From the NCBI GenBank assembly GCA_018240685.1, contig JAFEFG010000028.1, positions 1 through 46,753 of the forward strand: DNA of 46,753 bases, in the 5' to 3' direction. Shown piece by piece: positions 27,336-39,034 of the stretch. The DNA comes from Pseudomonadota bacterium. GTDB lineage: Bacteria; Pseudomonadota; Alphaproteobacteria; Reyranellales; Reyranellaceae. Position numbers and translations under genes: made by a program. A model generated the notes under the pieces. That model was given only the letters and a program-made list of their open reading frames with translations. It was not told the DNA's origin and did no database searches. Numbering within the stretch: the stretch's first letter is position 1; each line of letters begins with the position of its first letter.

Positions 27336-28289
27336 ATGGCTGACCGGTGGATCATGAATTCGATCAGCTTGGACATCCGGATGCTGCGCTCCTTGGTGAT
27401 CGCGGTCGAGACCGGCAGCATCACCGAGACGGCGCGGCGCCTGGGCCGTACGCAGCCTGCCATCAGCCTGCAGCTCCAGAAGCTGGAAGAGCTCAGCGGC
27501 AAGGTCCTGTTTTCGCACGAGGGGCGGCGGCTGGGATTGACCCCGGACGGCGATACCGTGCTGACCTACGCCAAGTCGATCCTGCGGCTGCACGACGAAC
27601 TCCTGTCCCGCCTGTGCTCGACGGAGATCGAGGGCAATGTCGTGCTGGGCACGCCCGATCTCTACGCAGCCTACGTGCTGCCGGGCATCCTGGGCGTCTT
27701 CAAGACGGCCTTCCCCGGCATCAAAGTGGAACTGCGCTGCTCACTCTCCACGCCGCTGGTGGCGCTGGTCCAGCGCGGCGACGTCGATATTGCGCTGGTC
27801 ACGCGCATGAACGACTTCGTCGGCGGACAGGTCGTCTGCCAGGAACAGCTCGTCTGGATGGTGGGCGATAGATCGCGCGCCCATCTCGACGAGCCGATCC
27901 CGCTCGCGCTCCTGCCCCCCGGCAACATCTACCGTGACCATGCGATCGAGCAGCTCGAGCGCAGCGGCAAGAGGTGGCGCCTTGCCTGCGTGAGCGAAAG
28001 CGTGGGCGGACTGCAGGCGGCTGTGTTCGCCGGGATGGCGGTGACAGTGCTGGGCCGCAGCGCCCTGGTCCCGGGCATGCGCGAACTGGGGCCGGCAGAG
28101 GGGTTCCCCGCCCTGCCCAAGGTGGACCTGCTGCTCTACAAGGCATCGGGTTCGATCTCCCCGGCCGCCAATGCCTTGCACGCCTATCTCAGCGAATATC
28201 TCGACCGGCGCTGGACGCCGATCCCGGATCAGGGCCCGGCAGCACTCGCCGAGCCCGGGGAACTCACGCCGACAGCGCCGGCCACGTAG
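27336..28289 (+). CDS. LysR-family transcriptional regulator
   Basis: This is a 317-residue LysR regulator. The helix-turn-helix lies at about 15-70 (MLRSLVIAVETGSITETARR, then TQPAISLQLQKLEE). Residues 95-300 form the co-inducer-binding domain (GNVVLGTPDLYAAYVLPGIL). ATG at 27336 has GGAAAG close upstream; ATG 27354 is an alternative. The target is not certain: the convergent amidase/Mo-hydroxylase operon and the divergent decarboxylase are both candidates. Its 3' end overlaps the amidase gene by 26 bases on the opposite strand. Confidence 0.9.
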   Translation: MADRWIMNSISLDIRMLRSLVIAVETGSITETARRLGRTQPAISLQLQKLEELSGKVLFSHEGRRLGLTPDGDTVLTYAKSILRLHDELLSRLCSTEIEGNVVLGTPDLYAAYVLPGILGVFKTAFPGIKVELRCSLSTPLVALVQRGDVDIALVTRMNDFVGGQVVCQEQLVWMVGDRSRAHLDEPIPLALLPPGNIYRDHAIEQLERSGKRWRLACVSESVGGLQAAVFAGMAVTVLGRSALVPGMRELGPAEGFPALPKVDLLLYKASGSISPAANALHAYLSEYLDRRWTPIPDQGPAALAEPGELTPTAPAT

Positions 28290-29724
28290 CCGCCCACGGC
28301 GCCGCACGCTCGAAGGCGGCGGCAACGGACAGCAGCAGCCTCTCCTTGAACCAAGGAACGATGACCTGCAGCCCGATCGGCAGGCCGTCGCGGTCGAAGC
28401 CGCAGGGAAGGCTGGCCGCCGGCAACCCGGCGAGGTTGATCGGCCAGGTGAAGGGCGACCAGCCGAGGTGGGAATCCACCTCCCGGCCGTCGATCTCGCC
28501 GGCGCCGAGCGTCCCGGCCGCAAAGGCAGTGGTGGCCACGGTCGGCGTCACCAGCACATCGACGCGATTGAAGAGATCGAGGAAGCGGCCACGCAGCTGC
28601 GCCCGCCGGTGGCTCGCGGCGACGTAGTCGATGCCGCTGTAGCGACGTGCCTGCTCAACGATCCGCAGATAGTCGGGCTCCGATCGCGCCAGCGCCGACG
28701 GCGGGCAGTGCGCCACCGCGGCCGCCTGCTCGCTGAAGGCGATCGGCTTGAGCACGGTCTCGAGGATGTCGGGGTCGAGGCCGGGATGATCGTCGACCAG
28801 TTCGGCGCCAAGGCTCCGCAGCGTCTCGACTGCGCGCCCGAAAGCCGCCCGCACCTCGGGATCGACGGCCGCATAGCCGAGATCCGGGCTGAAGGCGAAC
28901 CTGAGGCCGCTCGGCAGCGCCGGGCTCGCCGCGAATGGTCCGGCCTCGACCGGCACATTGCCCGGATCGCGCGCGTCGGGACGCGCAATCACGCCCAGCA
29001 GCAGGGCGGCATCCGCGACCGTGCGGGCGATCGGGCCGGTATGGGCGAGCGAGGCCCAGGAGGGCGGGAAGAAGCCCGGCGAACGCGGCACCAGGCCGAA
29101 GGTCGGCTTGAGGCCGAACACGCCGCAGAAGGACGACGGAACCCGGATCGAGCCGACGCCGTCCGTACCGACCGCGAGCGGACCGCAGCCGGCGGCGACC
29201 GCGGCCGCCGCCCCGCCGCTCGATCCGCCGCTGGTACGCTCGAGATGCCAGGGGTTGCGGGTGATGCCCGAGACCGGGCTGTCAGCAGTGAGCTTGTAGC
29301 CCGATTCGCAGGTCGTGGTCTTGCAGGTGAGGACGGCGCCCGCGTCGCGCAGGGCCGACACGACGGCGGCATCGACCGACGGCACGAAATCCTCGTGCAT
29401 CGGCGCGCCCCCCTTGGCCGGCACGCCCGCGACATAGACGAGGTCCTTGATCGTGACGGGCACGCCTGCCAGCGCCCCCTTCGCCTCGCCGGCGCGCCAG
29501 GCCGCCGTGGCCCGGTCCGCCTCCGCCCGAGCGGCTTCGTACATGTCGGTGACGACGACGTTGCAGCTCTGGTTCACCGCTTCCAAGGCGGCAATCACCT
29601 CTTCCACGACGTCGCGCGGCGTGAAGCGACCGGCGCGATAGCCTTCCAGCAGTTCCGTCGCCGACAAGCGGGCGAGGCACTCCTCCGTGGGCGAAAGCCG
29701 CACAGGCTGCATTTTCAACGACAT
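28264..29724 (-). CDS. Amidase (amidase-signature family)
   Basis: This is a 486-residue amidase-signature enzyme with the Ser-cisSer-Lys triad: Lys93 (VTIKDLVY), Ser168 in TSGGSSGG and the nucleophile Ser192 in GTDGVGSIRVP. The more usual GTDTGGSIR reads DGVG here. It hydrolyses a carboxamide to acid and ammonia. ATG has AGGTGG close upstream, overlapping the end of the FAD-subunit gene, so it is the last gene of the Mo-hydroxylase/ABC-importer operon. That position suggests a downstream step on a hydroxylated nitrogen compound. Confidence 0.92.
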   Translation of the reverse strand: MSLKMQPVRLSPTEECLARLSATELLEGYRAGRFTPRDVVEEVIAALEAVNQSCNVVVTDMYEAARAEADRATAAWRAGEAKGALAGVPVTIKDLVYVAGVPAKGGAPMHEDFVPSVDAAVVSALRDAGAVLTCKTTTCESGYKLTADSPVSGITRNPWHLERTSGGSSGGAAAAVAAGCGPLAVGTDGVGSIRVPSSFCGVFGLKPTFGLVPRSPGFFPPSWASLAHTGPIARTVADAALLLGVIARPDARDPGNVPVEAGPFAASPALPSGLRFAFSPDLGYAAVDPEVRAAFGRAVETLRSLGAELVDDHPGLDPDILETVLKPIAFSEQAAAVAHCPPSALARSEPDYLRIVEQARRYSGIDYVAASHRRAQLRGRFLDLFNRVDVLVTPTVATTAFAAGTLGAGEIDGREVDSHLGWSPFTWPINLAGLPAASLPCGFDRDGLPIGLQVIVPWFKERLLLSVAAAFERAAPWAATWPALSA

Positions 29725-29732
29725 CGGTCCAC

Positions 29733-30539
<807 letters not shown>

Positions 30540-30553
30540 GGGCGATTCCTCCT

Positions 30554-32956
<2,403 letters not shown>

Positions 32957-32968
32957 GGGCTTCGCCTC

Positions 32969-33448
32969 CTAGCTTGCAGCGTGCATGGCGGCCGCGCCGG
33001 CCAGCACCGAGCGAACGATGTTCTGGTAGCCGGTGCAGCGGCAGATATTGCCCTCCAGCCACTGGCGCACCTCCTGCTCGGTCGGCTTCGGATGGCGCTT
33101 CGCAAAGTCGATGGCGCTCATCAGCATGCCGGGCGTGCAGAAGCCGCACTGAAGGCCGTGATTCTCATGGAAGGCGCGCTGCATGGGATGCAGGCCGTCC
33201 ACGCCCTCGCCGCTGGCGAGCCCCTCGACCGTGGTGACACTGCGGCCGTCCACCGAGACGGCGAGAATCGTACAGCTCTTCACCGACTCGTCGTCGAGAT
33301 GGATCACGCAGGCGCCGCACTGGCTGGTGTCGCAACCGACATGCGTGCCGGTGAGATCGAGCTTGTCGCGCAGCAGCTCCGACAACAGAAGGGACGGTTC
33401 GATGTCGACCTCGACCGGCTTGCCGTTCAGCTTGAAGCTTATCTTCAT
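32969..33448 (-). CDS. Molybdenum hydroxylase 2Fe-2S subunit (CoxS-like)
   Basis: This is a 159-residue iron-sulfur subunit with both clusters intact. The plant-type 2Fe-2S cluster uses Cys39, Cys44, Cys47 and Cys59 ([13 protein letters not shown]). The helical cluster uses Cys101, Cys104, Cys136 and Cys138 (CGFCTPGM and ICRCTGYQ). It passes electrons from Mo to FAD. ATG has GGAGCAGAAGG upstream. It is 12 bases from the large subunit and 28 bases from the ABC ATPase gene, tying the importer and enzyme to one operon. Confidence 0.95.
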   Translation of the reverse strand: MKISFKLNGKPVEVDIEPSLLLSELLRDKLDLTGTHVGCDTSQCGACVIHLDDESVKSCTILAVSVDGRSVTTVEGLASGEGVDGLHPMQRAFHENHGLQCGFCTPGMLMSAIDFAKRHPKPTEQEVRQWLEGNICRCTGYQNIVRSVLAGAAAMHAAS

Positions 33449-33476
33449 CCTTCTGCTCCAGTACTTTCGAATGGAC

Positions 33477-34583
33477 TCAGTCGAGGAGCCGTGCGCTCTG
33501 CGACGGCCAGGTGGCGAGCACGACGTCGCCGATGGCGAGAGGGTCGTCGAAGAACCTGCGCTCCGGCACGTAGGCCACGAATTCCCGCCCCGGCACCGTG
33601 TCGAGCATGACCTTCACGAAGGAGCCCTGGTATTCGACGGCGACGACGCGGCTGCTGATCGCGGCGCCGTGGGGCGGCGGACCGGATGCGCCCGGCCGCA
33701 CGAGCGCGACCTCGTCGCGGCGAACGGCGAAATCGACGTCGCCGCCCGGCTCGGGAACCAGTCCCTTGCGCAGCGGCACCTCGATGCCGTGCAGCTGCGG
33801 GGATGCGACGACGATCGAATCGCCGTCGACGCTCTGCACGCGGCCGGAGAGCACGTTCTGCCCGCCCAGGAATTCCGCGACATAGCGGTCCCTGGGATAG
33901 GCATAGACGTCCCGTGCCGGGCCGGCCTGACGGATCTTGCCCTTCTCCATCACCACCACGACGTCGGCGAGCGCAATCGCCTCCAGCTGGGTGTGCGTGA
34001 CGTGGACGAAAGTGATGCCAAGCTCCTGCTGCATGCGCCGCAGCTCCTGGCGCATCTGGATGCGGAGCTGCTCGTCGAGTGCCGAAAGCGGTTCGTCGAG
34101 CAGCAGCACACGCGGTTCCGTGATGGCGGCACGCGCCAGCGCCACGCGCTGCTGCTGGCCGCCCGACAACTGGGCCGGCAGGCGGTCGGCGAGTTCGGTC
34201 AGCCTCACCTTCTCCATCAGCCGGTCGACGGCGGCATAGCGCTCGGCCTTCGACTGGCCGCGCACGCGCAGGGCGAAGGCGATGTTGTCGCGAACGCTCA
34301 GATGGGGAAACAGCGCGTAGGACTGGAACATCATGGCCGTGCGCCGCGCCACCGGCGGCAGGCCCACGACGTTCTCGCCGCCGATCACGATCTCGCCGTC
34401 GGTCGGATCCTCGTGACCTGCGATCATGCGCAGGATCGTCGTCTTGCCGCAGCCGGAGGGGCCGAGCAGGCAGCAATAAGCGCCATCGGGAATCTTCAGG
34501 TTGATGCCTTCGACTGCCATCACCTCGCCGTCGTAGGTCTTGCAGACGCCGGCCAACTCGATGTCACCACGCACACGCGCCAT
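33477..34583 (-). CDS. ABC importer ATPase, polyamine/spermidine-type
   Basis: This is a 368-residue ABC ATPase of the PotA/CUT1-like group. Walker A is GPSGCGKTT (41-49), the signature is LSGGQQQR, and Walker B with D-loop is [15 protein letters not shown]-terminal TOBE domain follows (about 280-365). It powers import with the two permeases and the binding protein upstream. The frame extends further upstream, but ATG at 34581-34583 lies just after the permease stop with GAGGG as ribosome site. The substrate is probably a polyamine or another small cation or amine. Confidence 0.94.
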   Translation of the reverse strand: MARVRGDIELAGVCKTYDGEVMAVEGINLKIPDGAYCCLLGPSGCGKTTILRMIAGHEDPTDGEIVIGGENVVGLPPVARRTAMMFQSYALFPHLSVRDNIAFALRVRGQSKAERYAAVDRLMEKVRLTELADRLPAQLSGGQQQRVALARAAITEPRVLLLDEPLSALDEQLRIQMRQELRRMQQELGITFVHVTHTQLEAIALADVVVVMEKGKIRQAGPARDVYAYPRDRYVAEFLGGQNVLSGRVQSVDGDSIVVASPQLHGIEVPLRKGLVPEPGGDVDFAVRRDEVALVRPGASGPPPHGAAISSRVVAVEYQGSFVKVMLDTVPGREFVAYVPERRFFDDPLAIGDVVLATWPSQSARLLD

Positions 34584-34590
34584 CTTGCCC

Positions 34591-35472
34591 TCACTCGCCC
34601 CTTGTCGCGCGGCCGCCGCGGCGACGCTGGATCGCCACGATGGCACCGAGGCAGAGTCCGATGATCAGGAAGGACACGATCGTCGTGGTCGTGCCGAGGG
34701 CGTAAAGCGACGGGGATGTAACGTTGAGCGTCATGCTCCAGATCTCGAGCGGCAGGGTGTTCATCGGTCCCGCGGTCTGAAGCGTGCGGGCGAACTCGTC
34801 GTAGGACAGGGTGAAGCCGAACAGCGCGACGGCGACGATGCCCGGCAGGAGGATCGGCAGGACGACGAGCCAGATGGTCTGCAGCGGACTCGCGCCGAGA
34901 TCGCGGGCCGCCTCTTCCCAGGTGCCGTTGAACCTCGACATCACGGCGAACATGACCAGTACGCCGAACGGCAGTGTCCAGGAAAGCTGGGCGCCGAGTG
35001 CCGATCCATAGAGGCTGGATTCGATGCCGAGGAAGTTGCAGAGCAGGCCGATGCCGATGCCCAGCACGAGGCCCGGCGCCACAAGGCTGCCGATCATGAT
35101 ATAGAAAAGGATCGTGTCGCCGGGGAAGCGGCGCCGGAACGCCCAGCCGGCAAGGAACGAGAACACGACGGTCAGGACCGTCACCAGGGCGGCGAGCTTG
35201 ATCGAGCGGCCGAAGGCGCCCTTCACGTCGCCGGTCCGCACCTGGGTGAAGAGATCGACGAACCAGTGCAGCGACTGGCCCTTCATCGGGAACACCAGGC
35301 CGCCGCGCACATCCTGGAACGACAGGATGTAGATGCAGATCATCGGCCCGTAGAGCGCCAGCACGTAGAAGACGAACAACGCGAGCAGGGCATAGAAGGT
35401 CCAGGGTCGCGCCCCGGCGCGCCGGGCCCTGGCGGCCCGGGCCGGCGTCGAGAGGGTGGCGGAGACGGTCAC
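34591..35472 (-). CDS. ABC importer permease, PotC-like
   Basis: This is a 293-residue inner-membrane permease with about six helices. The EAA motif EEAARDLGASPLQTIWLVVLP (about 190-210) contacts the ATPase. GTG start at 35470-35472 overlaps the previous permease stop (GTGA), so the two are coupled. It pairs with the PotB-like permease to form the channel for the importer. Confidence 0.92.
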   Translation of the reverse strand: MTVSATLSTPARAARARRAGARPWTFYALLALFVFYVLALYGPMICIYILSFQDVRGGLVFPMKGQSLHWFVDLFTQVRTGDVKGAFGRSIKLAALVTVLTVVFSFLAGWAFRRRFPGDTILFYIMIGSLVAPGLVLGIGIGLLCNFLGIESSLYGSALGAQLSWTLPFGVLVMFAVMSRFNGTWEEAARDLGASPLQTIWLVVLPILLPGIVAVALFGFTLSYDEFARTLQTAGPMNTLPLEIWSMTLNVTSPSLYALGTTTTIVSFLIIGLCLGAIVAIQRRRGGRATRGE

Positions 35473-36341
35473 GGCGCGATCTCCTTGCGGATGTCCACCG
35501 TCCGCAGGATCGCGGCGACCAGCCCCATGACGACGAAGGTGAGCACGACCGCGCTGGCGGCGGCGGGCGGATACTGCAGGACCGAGATGTCCTCGTAGAA
35601 GGCGCCCACGACCGAGGCCGAGCCGCCGCCGCTCATGACCTTGATCACGAAGAAGTCGCCCATGACGATCGAAACCACGAAGATCGATCCGAGTGCGATG
35701 CCGCTCTTGGACATCGGCACGATGATCAGGCGCATGATGTCGAAGCGGCTGGCGCCGGCATCCAGCGCCGCCTCCACGACGCGCTTGTCGATGCGCGCCA
35801 TCGAATTGAAGATCGGCACGATCATGAAGATCGTGAGCTGGTGCACGTAGGCCACCACCACCGCGAAACTCGAGAACAGCAGGAACTCCATCGGCTGGTG
35901 CGTCAGGCCGATCCCCATCGCCGCCTGGTTGATGAGCCCTTCCTTACCCAGCAACGGGATCCACGAGATCATGCGGATGATGTTCGAGGTCCAGAATGGC
36001 ACCGTGCAGAGCAGGAACAGGCCGATCGCCAGCAGCTGGTTGCGCACGTGAAAGACGAGGAAGTAGGCAATGAAGAACCCGAGCAGCAGCGAGAACGCCC
36101 AGGTGAGGACCGTGAACTTGATGGTCTGGAAATAGAGGTCGAAGGTGAGCTTCGAGGTGAACAGGTCGGCGTAGTTGGCGAGCGTGGGCGAGGCGATGAT
36201 GCCGCCGAACCCGTCGCCCTGCAGGAAACTCGCCGCCCCCACGACCAGCATCGGGAGCAGGAAGAACGGCACGATCACCAGCGCGAGCGGCAGAATACAC
36301 AGCCAGCTCGCGCCATAGCGTTTGAAGATCTTCAGCCCCAT
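35469..36341 (-). CDS. ABC importer permease, PotB-like
   Basis: This is a 290-residue permease with about six helices. The EAA-type motif is VVEAALDAGASRFDIMRLIIVPMS (about 180-203). ATG at 36339-36341 follows GGAGGGG at suitable spacing; an in-frame extension upstream lies over the end of the binding-protein gene and is unlikely to be coding. It is the first permease of the importer and overlaps the next permease by four bases. Confidence 0.92.
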   Translation of the reverse strand: MGLKIFKRYGASWLCILPLALVIVPFFLLPMLVVGAASFLQGDGFGGIIASPTLANYADLFTSKLTFDLYFQTIKFTVLTWAFSLLLGFFIAYFLVFHVRNQLLAIGLFLLCTVPFWTSNIIRMISWIPLLGKEGLINQAAMGIGLTHQPMEFLLFSSFAVVVAYVHQLTIFMIVPIFNSMARIDKRVVEAALDAGASRFDIMRLIIVPMSKSGIALGSIFVVSIVMGDFFVIKVMSGGGSASVVGAFYEDISVLQYPPAAASAVVLTFVVMGLVAAILRTVDIRKEIAP

Positions 36342-36364
36342 CGGCCCGCCCCTCCGACTCTCGG

Positions 36365-37708
36365 TCAGGCCACCTTGAAGTCGTTCCAGCGCTTGTTCAT
36401 GTACGCCGCCTCGTCCATCAGCGTGTTCCAGCACGAGATGTTGGTCACGCGTTCGATGAACGATCCGCCGTCACGCTTGGCGCCCGGCTTTTCCATCGGC
36501 ACGCCGTAGGGATCGAGGACGACTTCGGTGGCGGGCTTGCCCTCGTACCAGTAGGCCCACTCGGCGGGCGTCAGGAACTTCTTCGCCGTCGACGGCACCG
36601 GGCTGTAGTAGCCGTAGCGCGCCACGAAGCCGCCCTGCCAGCCGGACAGGTACCAGTTGAGGTATTCGTAGGCGGCCTCGAGCTTCTTGCCGGAGAGATG
36701 GTTCATCAGCGCCATGCCGTTGCACCAGCCGCGATAGCCCTCCTTGCCGTTCTTGATGTTCACCGGGGCATAGACGCAGGGGATCGACTTGACGCGCACC
36801 GCGGCGACCGCCGGCGACCACATCGACTGGATGATGACCTCGCCGGCCGCCATGAGCTGCACCGACTGGTCGAAGGTGGTCCAGGTGGCGCGGAAGTGGC
36901 CGTTCTTCTTCAGCTCGATCAGCTTGTCGATCGTGCCGTCGATCTCGGCCTTGGTCATGTTGCCCTTGTTGCCGTACTTCATCAGGCCGGCGCTCTCGAA
37001 GCAGAGCGCGGCGTCCATGATGCCGATGGCCGGCACGTCGAGGATGGCGGCCTTGCCCTTGTATTTCGGGTTGATCAGCTCCTTCCATTCCGTGACCGCG
37101 CCTTCGACGAGGTCGGGCCGGTAGCCGATCGAATCGGCGTTGTAGACCTGCGGCAGGAAGGTCATCCATTCGGTGACGCCGTCGTGCAGGTCCTTGGAAT
37201 GGGGCTTGTCGATGTACATCGCTTCGTAGGGCGAGATGCCCTGGCGCGGGATCTTGTGGCCGTCGATCTCGCCCTTGGTGAAGATCGGCAGGATGTTGTT
37301 GAACTCCTTGATCCTCTTGACCTCGATGCCCTGCAGCACGCCGCGCTTGGTGGCGAGCTTGGCCTGCCATCCCTCGACGTCGGCGATGTCGACCGTCGCC
37401 GGCTGCGTGATGAAGCGGTTGATGGCAGCCGACGTGTCGAGGTTCTGCATCGTGACCTTGAAGCCGAGATCCTTCGACGCCTGGTCGCCGATGGCCTTCA
37501 CCACCGAATAGGACACGCCGACATGGCGCAGCTCGATGTCCTTGATTTCCTGCGCCCAGATGGTCGGGAAGCCGGAGACGGCCGTCGCCCCCGCCGCGCC
37601 GGCGAGCGCCGCGCCTCCCCGCATCAGTGTGCGCCGCGTGACTCCCCTGTCTCCAGTCGCGCGAAAGTCCGCCGCCGCCCTGTCGCTGCCCTTCCGAGAT
37701 GTCGCCAT
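36365..37708 (-). CDS. ABC importer periplasmic binding protein, PotD/Tat-exported
   Basis: This is a 447-residue substrate-binding protein of the bacterial SBP1/PotD class. The N-terminus carries a Tat signal: the twin arginine is at 25-26 (GVTRRTLMRGG) followed by an Ala-rich hydrophobic core. The mature part has SPYEAMYIDKP, AILDVPAIGIMDAAL and YLNWYLSGWQGG segments typical of the family. AGGAGG precedes the ATG. As first gene of the operon it defines the substrate with the permeases. Its leader carries two inverted repeats. Confidence 0.93.
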   Translation of the reverse strand: MATSRKGSDRAAADFRATGDRGVTRRTLMRGGAALAGAAGATAVSGFPTIWAQEIKDIELRHVGVSYSVVKAIGDQASKDLGFKVTMQNLDTSAAINRFITQPATVDIADVEGWQAKLATKRGVLQGIEVKRIKEFNNILPIFTKGEIDGHKIPRQGISPYEAMYIDKPHSKDLHDGVTEWMTFLPQVYNADSIGYRPDLVEGAVTEWKELINPKYKGKAAILDVPAIGIMDAALCFESAGLMKYGNKGNMTKAEIDGTIDKLIELKKNGHFRATWTTFDQSVQLMAAGEVIIQSMWSPAVAAVRVKSIPCVYAPVNIKNGKEGYRGWCNGMALMNHLSGKKLEAAYEYLNWYLSGWQGGFVARYGYYSPVPSTAKKFLTPAEWAYWYEGKPATEVVLDPYGVPMEKPGAKRDGGSFIERVTNISCWNTLMDEAAYMNKRWNDFKVA

Positions 37709-37721
37709 TCGAGCCTCCTGC

Positions 37722-37774
37722 GGAAGAGGTCGTCTCTTCCGGTCGTCCGCGTTGATCGAACTTTCTCGTTCGAT
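37722..37774 (-). promoter_or_regulatory. Leader hairpin and palindrome of the importer/Mo-hydroxylase operon
   Basis: GGAAGAG-N5-CTCTTCC (37722-37740) forms a hairpin ending just before the ribosome site of the binding-protein gene. ATCGAAC-N6-GTTCGAT (37755-37774) is a perfect 7-base inverted repeat that could be an operator. Further upstream, 37810-37850 is AT-rich and is a likely promoter position, but no firm -35/-10 pair stands out. No regulator gene is adjacent. Confidence 0.4.
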
Positions 37775-37966
37775 GACGCGTGGACGCTAACTCAGGCGTG
37801 TCGAAGGCCAGAAATTTGAAATTGCAATCGGCGATATTTGTTCGGCTTATGGTGCTCAGGAACTGCTCACCTGCGCACCTTTCGGGCTGTCCGCTGATCG
37901 CCTCGTGTCCATCGAGGCGCCCGGCGCGCCCGAATTCTCAACAGCTAGTGGTGCGGCGACGCCGGC

Positions 37967-38824
37967 CTACGACAAAAAATCTTTCGTCCATCCGGCGTAA
38001 TCGGCGTCGCGCGTGACGCGCTTCATCAGCTCGGCGTCGGCAATGCCGGGGAGCTTGGCCGGCGGCACGCCTTCGCGCAGCGCCTTCAGCGTGTCGTGCA
38101 CCGCCTTGACCGCCGCCGCGAAAGGCTGGTGGCCCTGCAAAGCGATGCGCACGCGCCGCGCCGACAGATAGTCGAGGTCGGTGAGCTCTCCCGAGACGCC
38201 GCCCAGGATCAGCGGCAGGCGCGTGGCGGCGGAGATCGCATCGAGTTCGGCGCGGGTCCCGATGCCGACGAAGAACAGCGCATCGACGCCGGCGTCCTCG
38301 TAGGCCTTGCCGCGCGCGATCGCGTCGTCGAGGCCGCTGATCTGGATCGCGCTGGTGCGGCCGGCGATGCAGAGCGCCGGATCCTGGCGCCCGGCGAGTG
38401 CCGCCTTCATCTTGCCGACCCCTTCGGCGATGGAGATCAGCCGCGGCTTGGCGGCACCGAAGGGCTGCGGCAGCTCGGTGTCCTCGATGCTGAGCCCGCA
38501 GACGCCCGCGGTCTCCAGTTCCTCCACCGTGCGCTTCACGCTGAGCGCGTTGCCGTAGCCGTGGTCGGCGTCGACCATCAGCGGCAGGGCGCCGGCGCGG
38601 TTGATGCGATAGGCCTGGCCTGCGAACTCGCTGAGCGTCAGCACGATCAGGTCCGGCGCCCCCAGCACCGTCATCGAGGCGACCGAGCCCGCAAACATGC
38701 CGATCTCGAAGCCGAGATCCTCGGCGATACGCGCAGAGATCGCGTCGTACACGGACCCCGGATGGACGCAGCGCGCGCCTCCCAGCACGGCGCGGAAGCG
38801 CTTACGGCGGTCGGTCCAGTGCAT
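37967..38824 (-). CDS. Isocitrate lyase/PEP mutase family protein (oxaloacetate-decarboxylase-like)
   Basis: This is a 285-residue PEP-mutase/isocitrate-lyase superfamily enzyme. MVDADHGYGNALSVKRTVEE (about 83-102) holds the Mg-binding Asp residues, and CGLSIEDTELP (about 109-119) the Glu/Asp pair. The KKCGH active-site motif of true isocitrate lyase is absent, so it is more like the oxaloacetate decarboxylase or methylisocitrate-like branch. ATG at 38822-38824 has AGGAGG upstream. The open frame runs far beyond this start, but only as antisense to plus-strand genes. It is divergent from the MFS transporter. Confidence 0.88.
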   Translation of the reverse strand: MHWTDRRKRFRAVLGGARCVHPGSVYDAISARIAEDLGFEIGMFAGSVASMTVLGAPDLIVLTLSEFAGQAYRINRAGALPLMVDADHGYGNALSVKRTVEELETAGVCGLSIEDTELPQPFGAAKPRLISIAEGVGKMKAALAGRQDPALCIAGRTSAIQISGLDDAIARGKAYEDAGVDALFFVGIGTRAELDAISAATRLPLILGGVSGELTDLDYLSARRVRIALQGHQPFAAAVKAVHDTLKALREGVPPAKLPGIADAELMKRVTRDADYAGWTKDFLS

Positions 38825-38908
38825 GTCGTTTCCTCCTCGTTGGCGGGCGTCGCTCCCGGCCCGTCCTTCTAGCAAGGCGCTTCGCTGCGGTGCAGCGGGA
38901 CGTTTCGA

Positions 38909-38970
38909 GGCGCAAACGTGCACGGACCATGCTCTTTCGCGGCGAACGGCGAAGGCGTAGCGTTTGCGCC
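38909..38970. repeat. Spaced inverted repeat in a divergent promoter region
   Basis: GGCGCAAACG (38909-38918) and CGTTTGCGCC (38961-38970) are perfect inverted copies 52 bases apart centre to centre, roughly five helical turns. They lie between the divergent PEP-mutase-family and MFS genes, where a dimeric regulator could bind both. The regulator is unknown. Confidence 0.4.
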
Positions 38971-39034
38971 ACAGCCGGCATGACTGGCGCGGCAGCCGAC
39001 CGAAAAAGAGAACGCGCCGTGGAGGATACCACCC

